In this document: positions 8,127 through 17,636 of the stretch, piece after piece
Layout of the letters: each line of letters starts with the position of its first letter
Position numbering within the stretch: position 1 is the first letter of the stretch
Source: Pseudomonas mandelii
GTDB lineage: Bacteria; Pseudomonadota; Gammaproteobacteria; Pseudomonadales; Pseudomonadaceae
Assembly (NCBI RefSeq): GCF_024138395.1
Contig: NZ_JAMYDU010000014.1
Location: forward strand, 1-64,000
Length of the DNA stretch: 64,000 nucleotides
Direction: 5' to 3'
The notes under the pieces: model-generated
What the model was told of the DNA's origin: nothing
The model's database searches: none
What the model saw: the letters and a program-made list of their open reading frames with translations, nothing else
Translations under genes and position numbers: made by a program

Positions 8127-10484
8127 TTAAACCGAAATATTGTGCTTGCCAAGAAACCCGACAAACGCCTCTTCATCCAGCACCTTCAATCCCAGCTCAT
8201 TGGCCTTGGCCAACTTCGACCCCGCACCCGGGCCGGCGACCACGCAATGGGTCTTGGCCGACACGGAACCGGCCACTTTGGCGCCGAGGCTTTCAAGTTT
8301 GTCCTTGGCGACATCGCGACTCATCAGCTCCAGCGAACCGGTCAGCACCCAGGTCTGCCCGGCCAGCGGCAACCCTTCGACAACTTTTTTCTCGCTCTGC
8401 CAATGCATGCCGAAATCGCGCAGCTGCTTTTCGGCGGCCTCGGCGAGCTGACGATTTTCCGTGCCCGCAAAGAACTCGCGAACCGAAGTCGCCTGTTTCT
8501 CCGGCAGCGCCTGACGCATATCCAGCCAATCAGCACTCATCACCGCTTCGAGCGAGCCGAACTTGTCCGCAAGCTTCTGCGCCCCGCCCGGCCCGACCGA
8601 TGGAATGTGCAACTTGTCGAGGAAGCCGCCCAGCGTGGTACTGGCGGAAAATTCGGCACCCAGCTCGCCCTGATCCTGAATCTGCAGGCCGTGCTTGAGC
8701 AGATCCTTGATTACCTGTTGGTTATGCGCATCTTCAAAGAAGCTGTGAATCTCGTGAGCCACTTCCAGGCCGACATCCGGCAAGTACGTGAGCACGTGCG
8801 GCAACGCCTGCTGAACCCGCTCCAGCGAGCCGAGAGAACGCGCGAGGACCTTGGCCGTCTCTTCGCCGACATCGGGAATGCCCAAGGCGTAGATGAACCG
8901 CGCCAGACTCGGCTGCTTGCTGTCTTCGATGGCACCGAGCAAGTTCTTGCTCGACAGCTCGGCAAAGCCTTCCAGATCGACGATTTGCTCGAACGTCAGG
9001 GCGTAGAGATCGGCCGGCGAACTCACCAGGCCTTCGTCCACCAGCTGCTCGACGCTCTTCTCGCCCAGCCCTTCGATGTCCATGGCGCGGCGCGAAACGA
9101 AGTGAATGATCGCTTGCTTGAGCTGCGCACCGCAGGCCAGACGGCCGACGCAGCGATACACGGCGCCTTCGCTGATGGTCTCGCGGCCCTTGCTGCGTTT
9201 GACCAGTTGCGTGCGCTCGACATGAGAGCCGCACACCGGGCACTGCTGGGGAATCTGCACCGCCCGGGCATTCTCCGGGCGGCGCTCGGTGACCACTTGC
9301 ACCACTTGCGGGATCACATCACCGGCGCGCCGGATAATTACGGTGTCGCCAATCATCAAGCCCAGCCGCGCAACTTCATCCATGTTGTGCAACGTCGCAT
9401 TGGCCACGGTGACGCCCGCGACCCTGACCGGCTTCAAGCGCGCCACCGGCGTCACGGCACCGGTGCGACCGACCTGGAATTCCACATCGAGCAATTCGGT
9501 GAGCTCTTCCATGGCCGGGAATTTGTGGGCAATCGCCCAACGCGGTTCGCGAGCACGGAACCCCAGTTCACGTTGGGATGCAATGCTGTTGACCTTGAAC
9601 ACCACGCCGTCGATTTCATACTGGAGCGCATTGCGGCGCTCACCGATGTCGCGGTAGTAATTCAGGCATTCTTCGATGCCATGCGCCAGTTTCAGCTCAT
9701 GACTGATCGGCATCCCCCAGGCTTTGAGTTGCTTCAGATTGCCAATGTGCGTGTCGGCAATATCGGCCGAAATCTGGCCGATGCCGTAGCAGCAGAATTC
9801 CAGCGGACGATTGGCGGTGATCTTCGAATCCAGCTGCCGCAAACTGCCCGCCGCCGCGTTACGCGGGTTGGCGAAGGTCTTGCCACCCGCTTCCAGTTGC
9901 GTGGCGTTGAGCCGCTCGAAACCGGCCTTGGACATGAAGACTTCGCCGCGCACTTCCAGGGTCGCCGGCCAACCGGTGCCGTGCAGCTTGAGCGGGATAT
10001 TGCGCACGGTGCGCACGTTGACACTGATGTCTTCACCAGTGGTGCCATCGCCGCGGGTGGCGCCGCGCACCAGCACACCGTCCTGATACAACAGACTGAC
10101 CGCCAGGCCATCGAGCTTGGGTTCGCAGCTGTACTCCACCGCTGCGCCACCGCCGAACAAGTCGCCGACCGGCAGGTCCAGCCCTTCTGTCACCCGGCGA
10201 TCGAATTCGCGCATGTCGGTTTCTTCGAAGGCGTTGCCCAGGCTGAGCATCGGCACTTCATGACGCACCTGAGTGAACGCCGTCAGCGCCGCGCTGCCGA
10301 CACGCTGGGTCGGCGAGTCGCTGGTGATCAATTCGGGATGGGCCGCTTCGAGGGCTTTGAGCTCGTGAAACAGGCGATCGTATTCGGCGTCCGGAATGCT
10401 GGGTTCGTCCAGCACGTGGTAACGATAGTTGTGCTGATCGAGCTCGGCGCGCAGCTCTAGAATGCGGTTTTTGGCGGCGGTCAT
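8127..10484 (-). CDS. ligA: NAD-dependent DNA ligase
   Basis: Seals nicks during replication and repair using NAD. 785 aa from MTAAKNRI. Domains in order: Ia NAD-binding region (HNYRYHVLDEPSIPDAEYD), adenylation domain with the active-site Lys 123 in EPKLDG, OB fold, zinc finger with CPVCGSH and the later CVGRLACG cysteines, helix-hairpin-helix repeats (IEGLGEKSVEQLVD and similar), and a C-terminal BRCT domain (about 705-785, GQTWVLTGSLELMSRD). Longer than E. coli LigA (671 aa), as is usual in Pseudomonas. The ATG is preferred to a TTG seven codons upstream. It follows zipA, as is common, but a hairpin and a repeat lie between them. Confidence 0.97.
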   Translation of the reverse strand: MTAAKNRILELRAELDQHNYRYHVLDEPSIPDAEYDRLFHELKALEAAHPELITSDSPTQRVGSAALTAFTQVRHEVPMLSLGNAFEETDMREFDRRVTEGLDLPVGDLFGGGAAVEYSCEPKLDGLAVSLLYQDGVLVRGATRGDGTTGEDISVNVRTVRNIPLKLHGTGWPATLEVRGEVFMSKAGFERLNATQLEAGGKTFANPRNAAAGSLRQLDSKITANRPLEFCCYGIGQISADIADTHIGNLKQLKAWGMPISHELKLAHGIEECLNYYRDIGERRNALQYEIDGVVFKVNSIASQRELGFRAREPRWAIAHKFPAMEELTELLDVEFQVGRTGAVTPVARLKPVRVAGVTVANATLHNMDEVARLGLMIGDTVIIRRAGDVIPQVVQVVTERRPENARAVQIPQQCPVCGSHVERTQLVKRSKGRETISEGAVYRCVGRLACGAQLKQAIIHFVSRRAMDIEGLGEKSVEQLVDEGLVSSPADLYALTFEQIVDLEGFAELSSKNLLGAIEDSKQPSLARFIYALGIPDVGEETAKVLARSLGSLERVQQALPHVLTYLPDVGLEVAHEIHSFFEDAHNQQVIKDLLKHGLQIQDQGELGAEFSASTTLGGFLDKLHIPSVGPGGAQKLADKFGSLEAVMSADWLDMRQALPEKQATSVREFFAGTENRQLAEAAEKQLRDFGMHWQSEKKVVEGLPLAGQTWVLTGSLELMSRDVAKDKLESLGAKVAGSVSAKTHCVVAGPGAGSKLAKANELGLKVLDEEAFVGFLGKHNISV

Positions 10485-10507
10485 GGGTGTTCTCTCATAA
10501 AGCAAAA

Positions 10508-10527
10508 GAGCAGCCGAGGCTGCTCTA
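10508..10527 (-). terminator. Hairpin between zipA and ligA
   Basis: On the minus strand AGAGCAGCC pairs with GGCTGCTCT and is followed by TTTTGC. It sits 24 bp before the ligA start. It could be a weak terminator or attenuator that lowers ligA read-through from zipA; the T run is short. Confidence 0.45.
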
Positions 10528-10540
10528 TCTCATCTCATCA

Positions 10541-10650
10541 AGATCAAGAGATCGCAGCCTCGTTTCACTCGACAGCTCCTACAGCTCCTGCAGGGATTGC
10601 GATTTAACTGTAGGAGCTGTCGAGTGCAACGAGGCTGCGATCTTTTGATC
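10541..10650. repeat. Inverted repeat, GATCAAAAGATCGCAGCC family
   Basis: GATCAAGAGATCGCAGCCTCG at the left pairs with CGAGGCTGCGATCTTTTGATC at the right; inner arms GACAGCTCCTACAG and CTGTAGGAGCTGTC continue the symmetry. This is the fourth repeat family, which also occurs at 39295, 44496 and 55525. It abuts the zipA stop codon (10652). Confidence 0.85.
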
Positions 10651-10651
10651 G

Positions 10652-11506
10652 TTAACGCTTCTGGGTCAAAGCGCGACGCTCGAACTCGACGATGCGCTGA
10701 CGGTAGTGCTCAATCGTTTGGGCGGTCAGCACGCTGCGCTGGTCGTCTTTCAGTTCGCCGTTCAGCTCCTGGGACAGTTTGCGTGCCGCAGCCACCATCA
10801 CGTCGAAGGCTTGCTTGGGATGACGCGGGCCTGGCAGACCGAGGAAGAAGCTCACCGCCGGGGTGCTGAAATGATCGATGTCATCCAGATCGAAGACCCC
10901 CGGCTTGACCGCGTTGGCCATGGAGAACAGGACTTCGCCGTTACCGGCCATGCTTTCGTGGCGGTGGAAAATGTCCATCTCGCCAAAACGCAGGCCGCTT
11001 TCCAGAATGTTCTGCAACAGTGCCGGGCCCTTGAAGCCGGCCGGGTCGCGGCAGATCACGCTGATCACCAGCACTTCTTCGGCTTGCGGTTGCTCCTTGT
11101 CGCTGGCCGAACTCGAAGCCTTGGTGTCATCCGGGAAATCGTCGTCACGGCTGTTGAAGCTCGGGCCGCCGTCCAGATCCAGGTTGAGGTTCAAGTCGCC
11201 TTGCGATGGTTCGCCATGGCCACGCTTGCCGCGCTTGGAACCCGACTCGCGAGGTTCACGGGCAGGCATGCTCACCGACGGCAGATCATGCTCGTCCAGT
11301 TGCGGTTCTTTATGGTTATCCAGCACGCGGGGCGGGCCCAACAGCTCGGCGCTGGCGTCCTCATCCGGCAGATTGGACAAACTTCGGTCAAGACGGAATT
11401 TCAGTTTTCCCTTGCCGCCGCGCATGCGACGCCAGCCATCGAAAAGAATACCGGCAATGACAATAATGCCGATGACGATCAGCCACTCGCGCAGACCGAT
11501 TTCCAT
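10652..11506 (-). CDS. zipA: Cell division protein ZipA
   Basis: Inner-membrane division protein that tethers FtsZ to the membrane at the division septum. 284 aa. A single N-terminal membrane helix (about 5-22, LREWLIVIGIIVIAGILFDG) is followed by a basic patch (RRMRGGKGKLKFR). Then comes a charged, Pro/Asp-rich flexible linker (about 45-150) and the globular FtsZ-binding domain (from VLVISVICRDPAGFKG to the end). The order smc-zipA-ligA is standard in Pseudomonas. The 258-bp gap after smc suggests zipA also has its own promoter, though I could not place boxes confidently. Confidence 0.95.
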   Translation of the reverse strand: MEIGLREWLIVIGIIVIAGILFDGWRRMRGGKGKLKFRLDRSLSNLPDEDASAELLGPPRVLDNHKEPQLDEHDLPSVSMPAREPRESGSKRGKRGHGEPSQGDLNLNLDLDGGPSFNSRDDDFPDDTKASSSASDKEQPQAEEVLVISVICRDPAGFKGPALLQNILESGLRFGEMDIFHRHESMAGNGEVLFSMANAVKPGVFDLDDIDHFSTPAVSFFLGLPGPRHPKQAFDVMVAAARKLSQELNGELKDDQRSVLTAQTIEHYRQRIVEFERRALTQKR

Positions 11507-11764
11507 GTAATCCCGTGCCTCTATAAAAAATGCTGAAAAATAAGGGGTTTACATTGTGCAAACCGCTTTAAAACGTGGCGCCAACTCTATGTTCTGACAG
11601 GCGTTTTGCCCACGTATACGAAAAATTGACATTAAACTAGCACGACCAAAGGCAACTTTACACCGTCTCTCTCAGTGGCTTGCGCGAATTATGTCGATTG
11701 GCCAGCAAGTCAAGGCAGGTAAAAAGCCCTACAGCTCAGAATTACTTGCCCTACACGCAATGAC

Positions 11765-14700
11765 TCAGGCGTCCACCATGGCCATCGCCTCCTCCACATC
11801 CACTGCCACCAGACGCGAGCAACCGGGTTCGTGCATCGTCACCCCCATCAATTGATCGGCCATTTCCATGGCGATCTTGTTGTGGGTGATGTAAATGAAC
11901 TGCACCGTCTGCGACATCTCTTTGACCAGCCGTGCGTAGCGTCCAACGTTAGCGTCATCCAATGGCGCGTCAACCTCATCGAGCATGCAGAACGGCGCCG
12001 GGTTCAACTTGAAGATGGCAAATACCAGGGCCAATGCGGTCAGGGCTTTTTCACCGCCGGAGAGCAAATGGATGGTGCTGTTCTTCTTTCCTGGCGGCTG
12101 CGCCATGATCGTCACCCCTGTATCGAGTAGATCTTCGCCCGTCAGTTCCAAATACGCGCGTCCTCCACCAAAAACTTTTGGGAAAAGCGCCTGTAAACCG
12201 CCATTGATCTGATCAAAGGTATCTTTGAAGCGGTTTCGGGTTTCCTTGTCGATCTTGCGAATCACGTTCTCGAGCGTGTCCAGCGCTTCCACCAGATCGT
12301 CGTTCTGAGCATCCAGATAACGTTTACGCTCGGATTGTTGCTGGTATTCATCGATGGCCGCGAGGTTGATCGCGCCGAGGCGCTGAATCCGCGCGGCAAT
12401 GCGCTCGAGTTCTTCTTCGGCGTCTTTCTCGTTGGCCCCGGCCAGCAGCGTGGCGAGCACGCCGTTGAGATCGTAGCCGTCCTCGAGCAATTGATCCTGC
12501 AAAGTCTTGCGCCGCACCGTCAGCGCTTGCCATTCCATGCGCTGCTGCTCGAGTTGGCTGCGTATCAAATGCGATTGCTGCTCGGCCTGAGTGCGGCGCT
12601 TTTCAGCGTCACGCAGTTCGCGGTCGGCGTCTTCCATGGCGATTTGCGCGGTCTTGAGTTCTTCGTCGACGGTCATGCGCTTGTCGAGCAGCTCTTCAAG
12701 TTTCAGCCGCAGCTCTTCCAGTGGGGCCTCGCCCTCTTCGAGGTTGAGGCTCAACTGTTCGCGCTTCTCGGTCAGGCGCTCGGACTGCATTTCCAGCCGT
12801 TCAAGGGCCTGACGAGTGGAATCGTGTTGCGCCTTCAGCGAACCGAGGCGTACCGCCAGTTGATGCGCATGATCCTTGTGCTGTCTGGCCTCCTGGCGCA
12901 CCCGGTCGAGGCGTTCGCGCAGGCTGTCGCGCTGGGCCAGCAGCAACTCGCGCTGCTCGGTGTCGAGCGCCATGCTATCGAGGGCTTCCTGCAATTGCAG
13001 GCGCGCTTCGCCGATGTTTTCGTGTTCCAGGGCGCGCTGTTCGCTCAGCTCGGTGAGTTCTTCATCGAGACGGGTGCGGCGCAGGGTCAACTGCTCGACC
13101 TTGGCTTTGCCGGCGGACAACTGGGCTTTCAATTCGCCTTGCTGACGGGCTTCGTCTTGCAGCAGACGGCGCAAATGTTCGCGACCGTTTTCCTGCTGAC
13201 GCTGTTGCGCCCGCAGGTTTTGTAATTGAGTTTCGAGGGTTTCGACCGTGGCCTCGCGCTCTTCGCGCTCAAGGCCCAAGCGCTGGATTTCCTGGCCACG
13301 GGCGAGCACACCGCTTTCCGCTTCGCTGGCCCGACGCACACGCAAAAAGTGTCGGCCGACCCAGTAACCGTCGCGGCTGATCAGGCTTTGCCCGGCGGCC
13401 AATTGCCCACGCAAGGCCAAGGCTTGCTCAAGACTGTCGACCGGTTTGACCTGCCCCAGCCATGGCGACAAATCAATCTGCGCCTCGACCTTGTCGAGCA
13501 AACTGCCGGGGACGCGCACGCCATCGCTGGCCGGGCTGAGCAGGCGCAAATCGCCTTGGGCAAACCCGGCCAAATCGAAGTCACCGAAGTCATCCACCAG
13601 CACCGCTTGCAGGTCGGCGCCGAGCACGGTTTCCACCGCCAGTTCCCAACCAGCCTCGACCTTCAGGCCTTCGGCCAGACGCGGACGATCCGCCAGATGC
13701 TGTTCGCGCAGCCATTCGGCGGTGCCGGTGCCCGGATCAAGGGCGGCTTGCTGCAAGGCTTCCAGCGATGCCAGTCGACCGTTGAGACGCTGCAAATCAC
13801 CTTGGGCTTGCTGCTGCGCCGAAAGGGCTTGCTGCAGTTCCTGACGCAGTTGCTCAAGGCGCTCGACCTGAGCCTCTTCACTGGCTTGCAAGTCTTCGAG
13901 CGTGGCCTCGGACGCAGCCAATTGCTCGCTGAGCTCCATGATCGCCGCGTCTTCCGGGTCCGCCGAGAGCAACGCACGTTCTTCGCCAAGACGCTTCTGG
14001 CGATCGGCCAAACGTTCCATGCTGGTTTCCAGCTGCTGGATCCGCGATTGCTGAACTTCAGATTGACGGCGCGGCTCGGCGGCAGTGAGGTTGAACGTGT
14101 CCCACTGCTCCTGCCAGGCGTGCATGGTGGTTTCGGATTCTTCGAGCGCGGCAGCAGCTTCTTCGGCGGCGGCGCTGGTGACTTCCTGTTCCGGCGTGAG
14201 CATGTCCAGCTCTTCGCCCAAGGTCAGCAGCAAGGTGCGGTCGTGGCCCAAGTGAGACTCGGTTTCCAGCCGCGCACGCTCGGCTTCCTTCAGATCGTCC
14301 TGCAACTGACGCAAACGCTGCTGACCGTGCTGGATGCTCTGCTCGACCCGGGCGATGTCGCCGCCGACCGAATAGAAACGCCCCTGCACCAGATTGAAGC
14401 GCTCGGACAGATCGTGATGACCGTCACGCAGGCGTTCGATGGCAGCGTCGGCATTGCGTTGCTCGGCCACCAAGGCTTCGAAGGTGATTTCCTGAGTGCC
14501 GATAATCGATTCGCGCTGGCCGACCTGTTCGTTCAATGCCTGCCAGCGCAGGGCCGACAGCTGGGCCTTGAGCTGCCGCTCTTCGCCCTTGTATTCCTGA
14601 TACTTCTTGGCGGCCTCGGCCTGGCGGTGCAAGCGTTCAAGCTGGCGCTCGAGCTCTTCGCGCAGGTCGGTCAGGCGGGCAAGGTTTTCGTGGGTGCGGC

Positions 14701-15253
14701 GGATACGGTTTTCAGTCTCGCGCCGCCGTTCCTTGTACTTGGAAATCCCGGCGGCTTCTTCGATGAAATTGCGCAGGTCTTCGGGCTTGGACTCAATCAG
14801 CTTGGAGATCATCCCCTGCTCGATAATCGAATAGCTGCGCGGACCGAGGCCGGTACCCAGAAAGATGTCGGTAATATCGCGGCGGCGGCATTTGGCGCCG
14901 TTGAGGTAGTAGGTGGTCTGGCTGTCGCGGGTCACTTTGCGGCGAATGGAAATTTCCGCATAGGCAGCCCATTCGCCGAGCAGAGTGCCGTCGGAGTTAT
15001 CGAACACCAGCTCGATGCTCGCCTGGCTCACCGGTTTACGGCTGGTCGAGCCGTTGAAGATGACGTCGGTCATCGACTCGCCGCGCAAGTTCTTGGCCGA
15101 GCTCTCGCCCATCACCCAACGCACGGCGTCGATGATGTTCGACTTGCCGCAGCCATTGGGCCCGACCACAGCCGCCATGTTACTGGGGAAGTTCACCGTG
15201 GTCGGGTCGACGAAGGATTTGAACCCCGCGAGTTTGATGCACTTGAGCCGCAC
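11765..15253 (-). CDS. smc: Chromosome segregation ATPase SMC
   Basis: SMC condensin ATPase that organises and segregates the chromosome with ScpA/ScpB. 1162 aa, full length for Pseudomonas. Walker A GPNGCGKS at 31-38; two long coiled-coil arms; a hinge around residues 520-640; the ABC signature LSGGEKALTALAL and Walker B CMLDEVDAPLDD near the C-terminus. The start is a GTG (MRLKCIKLAGFKSF). It lies two bases after the TAA of the GntR gene, so translation is probably coupled. An extension upstream of the GTG would only read through the GntR gene end. Confidence 0.97.
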   Translation of the reverse strand: MRLKCIKLAGFKSFVDPTTVNFPSNMAAVVGPNGCGKSNIIDAVRWVMGESSAKNLRGESMTDVIFNGSTSRKPVSQASIELVFDNSDGTLLGEWAAYAEISIRRKVTRDSQTTYYLNGAKCRRRDITDIFLGTGLGPRSYSIIEQGMISKLIESKPEDLRNFIEEAAGISKYKERRRETENRIRRTHENLARLTDLREELERQLERLHRQAEAAKKYQEYKGEERQLKAQLSALRWQALNEQVGQRESIIGTQEITFEALVAEQRNADAAIERLRDGHHDLSERFNLVQGRFYSVGGDIARVEQSIQHGQQRLRQLQDDLKEAERARLETESHLGHDRTLLLTLGEELDMLTPEQEVTSAAAEEAAAALEESETTMHAWQEQWDTFNLTAAEPRRQSEVQQSRIQQLETSMERLADRQKRLGEERALLSADPEDAAIMELSEQLAASEATLEDLQASEEAQVERLEQLRQELQQALSAQQQAQGDLQRLNGRLASLEALQQAALDPGTGTAEWLREQHLADRPRLAEGLKVEAGWELAVETVLGADLQAVLVDDFGDFDLAGFAQGDLRLLSPASDGVRVPGSLLDKVEAQIDLSPWLGQVKPVDSLEQALALRGQLAAGQSLISRDGYWVGRHFLRVRRASEAESGVLARGQEIQRLGLEREEREATVETLETQLQNLRAQQRQQENGREHLRRLLQDEARQQGELKAQLSAGKAKVEQLTLRRTRLDEELTELSEQRALEHENIGEARLQLQEALDSMALDTEQRELLLAQRDSLRERLDRVRQEARQHKDHAHQLAVRLGSLKAQHDSTRQALERLEMQSERLTEKREQLSLNLEEGEAPLEELRLKLEELLDKRMTVDEELKTAQIAMEDADRELRDAEKRRTQAEQQSHLIRSQLEQQRMEWQALTVRRKTLQDQLLEDGYDLNGVLATLLAGANEKDAEEELERIAARIQRLGAINLAAIDEYQQQSERKRYLDAQNDDLVEALDTLENVIRKIDKETRNRFKDTFDQINGGLQALFPKVFGGGRAYLELTGEDLLDTGVTIMAQPPGKKNSTIHLLSGGEKALTALALVFAIFKLNPAPFCMLDEVDAPLDDANVGRYARLVKEMSQTVQFIYITHNKIAMEMADQLMGVTMHEPGCSRLVAVDVEEAMAMVDA

Positions 15254-15255
15254 GC

Positions 15256-15915
15256 TTAAGCGACCGTCAGGGCAGAAATCACCAGATCGCAACTGCGCTG
15301 GGCATACGCCGTCAGCACCACGCGAATCTGAGGAAGGTCACGCGCCAGCACGGCAGCGAGCAAGCGTTCGAACAGCTCGAGGAACTCACTCATCGAGGCC
15401 TTGCGCTGATCCAGCGCGAGGAAATACGCGCGGCTCATGGCCGGCTGTAAATTCTCGACAGTTTCCTGCAAGTACGGGTTGTTGGCGAACGGGTACGCGG
15501 CGCGCATCACACTGAAGCTGTCGTCGACGAACGTGCGGATGTCCTGGCGTTCGTAGCTGTCGGTCAGGCGCTGCTGGATCTGCAGAAACGGCACCATGTC
15601 GGTCTGGACTTGCCAGCCGCTGGCCACGGCGTTGCCGAGCAGAATGTATAGCTCGCTCATCAGCGTGCACAGGCTCTGCACCTTGTGTGCCGTGAGTTCA
15701 GTCACGTGGGCGCCACGTCGCGGCAAAATCGCGATCAAGTGGCGGCGCTCGAGAATCAGCAAGGCCTCACGGACTGAACCGCGGCTGACATTAAGGGCCA
15801 GCGTGACCTTCTGTTCCTGAATGCGCTCCCCCGGCTTCATTTCGCCACGAATGATACGTTCGGCGAGGTGGTGAGCGATTTGCTCGGCGAGGCTGTCCGG
15901 CGCCTTGAACGTCAT
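15256..15915 (-). CDS. GntR-family (FCD) transcriptional regulator
   Basis: DNA-binding repressor-type protein of 219 aa. N-terminal winged helix of the GntR family (about 8-75, with ERIQEQKVTLALNVSRGSVREALLILERRHLI) and a helical C-terminal ligand domain of the FCD/FadR type. It is divergent from xdhA, with two TGAC-N6-GTCA sites between them, so it probably controls purine catabolism; the ligand is not known. Downstream, smc starts two bases after its stop codon, an odd pairing of a metabolic regulator with a housekeeping gene. Confidence 0.88.
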   Translation of the reverse strand: MTFKAPDSLAEQIAHHLAERIIRGEMKPGERIQEQKVTLALNVSRGSVREALLILERRHLIAILPRRGAHVTELTAHKVQSLCTLMSELYILLGNAVASGWQVQTDMVPFLQIQQRLTDSYERQDIRTFVDDSFSVMRAAYPFANNPYLQETVENLQPAMSRAYFLALDQRKASMSEFLELFERLLAAVLARDLPQIRVVLTAYAQRSCDLVISALTVA

Positions 15916-16085
15916 GGTTGTCCTTCAAACTCTTCGATCTGCACAAGCGGCGCAGTGTAGCGCAATTGATGGGTCATGGCGGAGTGCCCACCCAGCGGTT
16001 TTTGGCACGATTCAAGCAAAAGGCAAGCTATCCCGTGAGGGTCAATAATGAAGGAACGAGTCGTTGATCGACAAAATGCTATTTC

Positions 16086-16124
16086 CTGACCTTTAAGTCA
16101 GAAAATCATTGACCGAAAAGTCAG
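16086..16124. promoter_or_regulatory. Tandem palindromic operator between gntR and xdhA
   Basis: Two sites of the form TGAC-N6-GTCA (16087-16100 and 16110-16123), with centres 23 bp apart, close to two helical turns. They lie in the divergent gap, about 60-95 bp before the xdhA start. Spacing, symmetry and location suit binding by the adjacent GntR/FCD protein. Confidence 0.6.
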
Positions 16125-16181
16125 ACCTGATAAATTCGGCTCATGTCGGTTAACAACAATAATGAGTTTGCGAGGCCTTCC

Positions 16182-17636
16182 GTGATCCAGTTTTTACTAA
16201 ACCAGGAACTCCGTAGCGAGCACGCCCTGGACCCGAACCTGACCGTGCTCAATTACCTGCGCGAACATGTGGGCAAACCCGGCACCAAAGAAGGCTGCGC
16301 CAGCGGCGACTGTGGTGCCTGCACCGTGGTGGTCGGCGAGTTACAGACGGACGACTCGGGCCGCGAACACATTCGCTATCGCAGCCTCAACTCGTGCCTG
16401 ACGTTCGTCTCCTCCTTGCACGGCAAGCAACTGATCAGCGTCGAAGACCTCAAGCACCAAGGCGAACTGCACAGCGTGCAAAAAGCCATGGTCGAGTGCC
16501 ACGGCTCACAATGCGGTTTCTGCACACCCGGCTTCGTGATGTCGCTGTTCGCGCTGCAAAAGAACAGCGATCAACCGGATTCTCACAAAGCCCACGAAGC
16601 GCTGGCCGGCAACCTTTGCCGCTGCACCGGTTATCGGCCGATTCTGGCCGCAGCCGAGCAATCCTGCTGCGGTAAACAACCCGACCAATTCGATGCTCGT
16701 GAAGCGGACACCATCGCTCGCCTGAAAGCCATCGCCCCCACCGACATCGGCGAACTCAACAGTGGCGACAAGCGCTGCCTGGTGCCATTGACCGTGGCCG
16801 ATCTGGCCGACCTCTACGACGCTTATCCACAGGCCCGTCTGCTGGCCGGCGGCACCGATCTGGCGCTGGAAGTCACGCAGTTCCACCGTACCTTGCCGGT
16901 GATGATCTACGTCGGCAACGTCGCCGAAATGAAACGCATCGAACGCTTCGACGATCGCCTGGAAATCGGTGCCGCTACCGCCCTCTCCGACTGTTACGAC
17001 GCCTTGAAGGCCGAGTACCCGGACTTCGGGGAACTGCTGCAGCGCTTCGCCTCATTGCAGATCCGCAACCAGGGCACTTTGGGCGGCAACATCGGCAACG
17101 CCTCGCCAATCGGCGACTCGCCACCGCTGCTGATCGCCCTCGGCGCGCAGATCGTCCTGTGCAAAGGCGAAACCCGCCGCACCATGGCCCTGGAAGATTA
17201 CTTCATCGATTACCGGGTCACCGCGCGTCAGGAAAGCGAGTTCATCGAAAAGATCATCGTGCCACGGGCCAGCGCCGAACAACTGTTCCGCGCCTACAAG
17301 GTTTCGAAGCGTCTGGACGATGACATTTCCGCCGTTTGTGCCGCGTTCAACCTGCGTATCGACAATGGCGTGATCGCCGACGCCCGTGTTGCTTTCGGCG
17401 GCATGGCAGCCATTCCAAAACGTGCCAAACACTGCGAAGCCGCGCTGGTTGGCGCGCCGTTCAACAACGCCACCGTCGAACGCGCCTGCGCTGCATTGGC
17501 CGAAGATTTCACCCCGCTTTCGGACTTCCGCGCCAGCAAGGAATACCGCCTGCTCAGCGCGCAGAATCTGCTGCGTAAATACTTCATCGAACTGCAAACA
17601 CCGCACATCGAGACTCGGGTGACCGCTTATGTCTAA
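16182..17636 (+). CDS. xdhA: Xanthine dehydrogenase, small (Fe-S/FAD) subunit
   Basis: Takes electrons from hypoxanthine/xanthine oxidation to NAD. 484 aa from a GTG (MIQFLLNQEL), which has GAGG seven bases ahead and matches the usual start; an ATG at 16143 would add 13 unusual residues and has no ribosome site. Plant-type 2Fe-2S cluster cysteines occur in EGCASGDCGACTV, and the second 2Fe-2S domain in CGFCTPGF and CRCTGYRP. The FAD-binding domain starts near LLAGGTDLALEVTQ (about 220-230), with the CO-dehydrogenase flavoprotein C-terminal domain after it. It overlaps xdhB by 8 bp. Confidence 0.96.
   Translation: MIQFLLNQELRSEHALDPNLTVLNYLREHVGKPGTKEGCASGDCGACTVVVGELQTDDSGREHIRYRSLNSCLTFVSSLHGKQLISVEDLKHQGELHSVQKAMVECHGSQCGFCTPGFVMSLFALQKNSDQPDSHKAHEALAGNLCRCTGYRPILAAAEQSCCGKQPDQFDAREADTIARLKAIAPTDIGELNSGDKRCLVPLTVADLADLYDAYPQARLLAGGTDLALEVTQFHRTLPVMIYVGNVAEMKRIERFDDRLEIGAATALSDCYDALKAEYPDFGELLQRFASLQIRNQGTLGGNIGNASPIGDSPPLLIALGAQIVLCKGETRRTMALEDYFIDYRVTARQESEFIEKIIVPRASAEQLFRAYKVSKRLDDDISAVCAAFNLRIDNGVIADARVAFGGMAAIPKRAKHCEAALVGAPFNNATVERACAALAEDFTPLSDFRASKEYRLLSAQNLLRKYFIELQTPHIETRVTAYV

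Noticed and set aside
7857..10460. An 867-codon open frame on the plus strand opposite ligA
   Set aside because: It is the complement of a well-recognised gene in a high-G+C genome where the opposite frame often stays open; the translation has no family pattern and no ribosome site.
13226..15259. A 677-codon open frame opposite smc
   Set aside because: Antisense shadow of the SMC coiled coil (Glu/Gln/Leu codons read backwards); no start signal or domain.
16143..16181. ATG start for xdhA 13 codons upstream
   Set aside because: No ribosome site, an Asn-rich tail not typical of the family, and a GTG with GAGG upstream gives the expected N-terminus.
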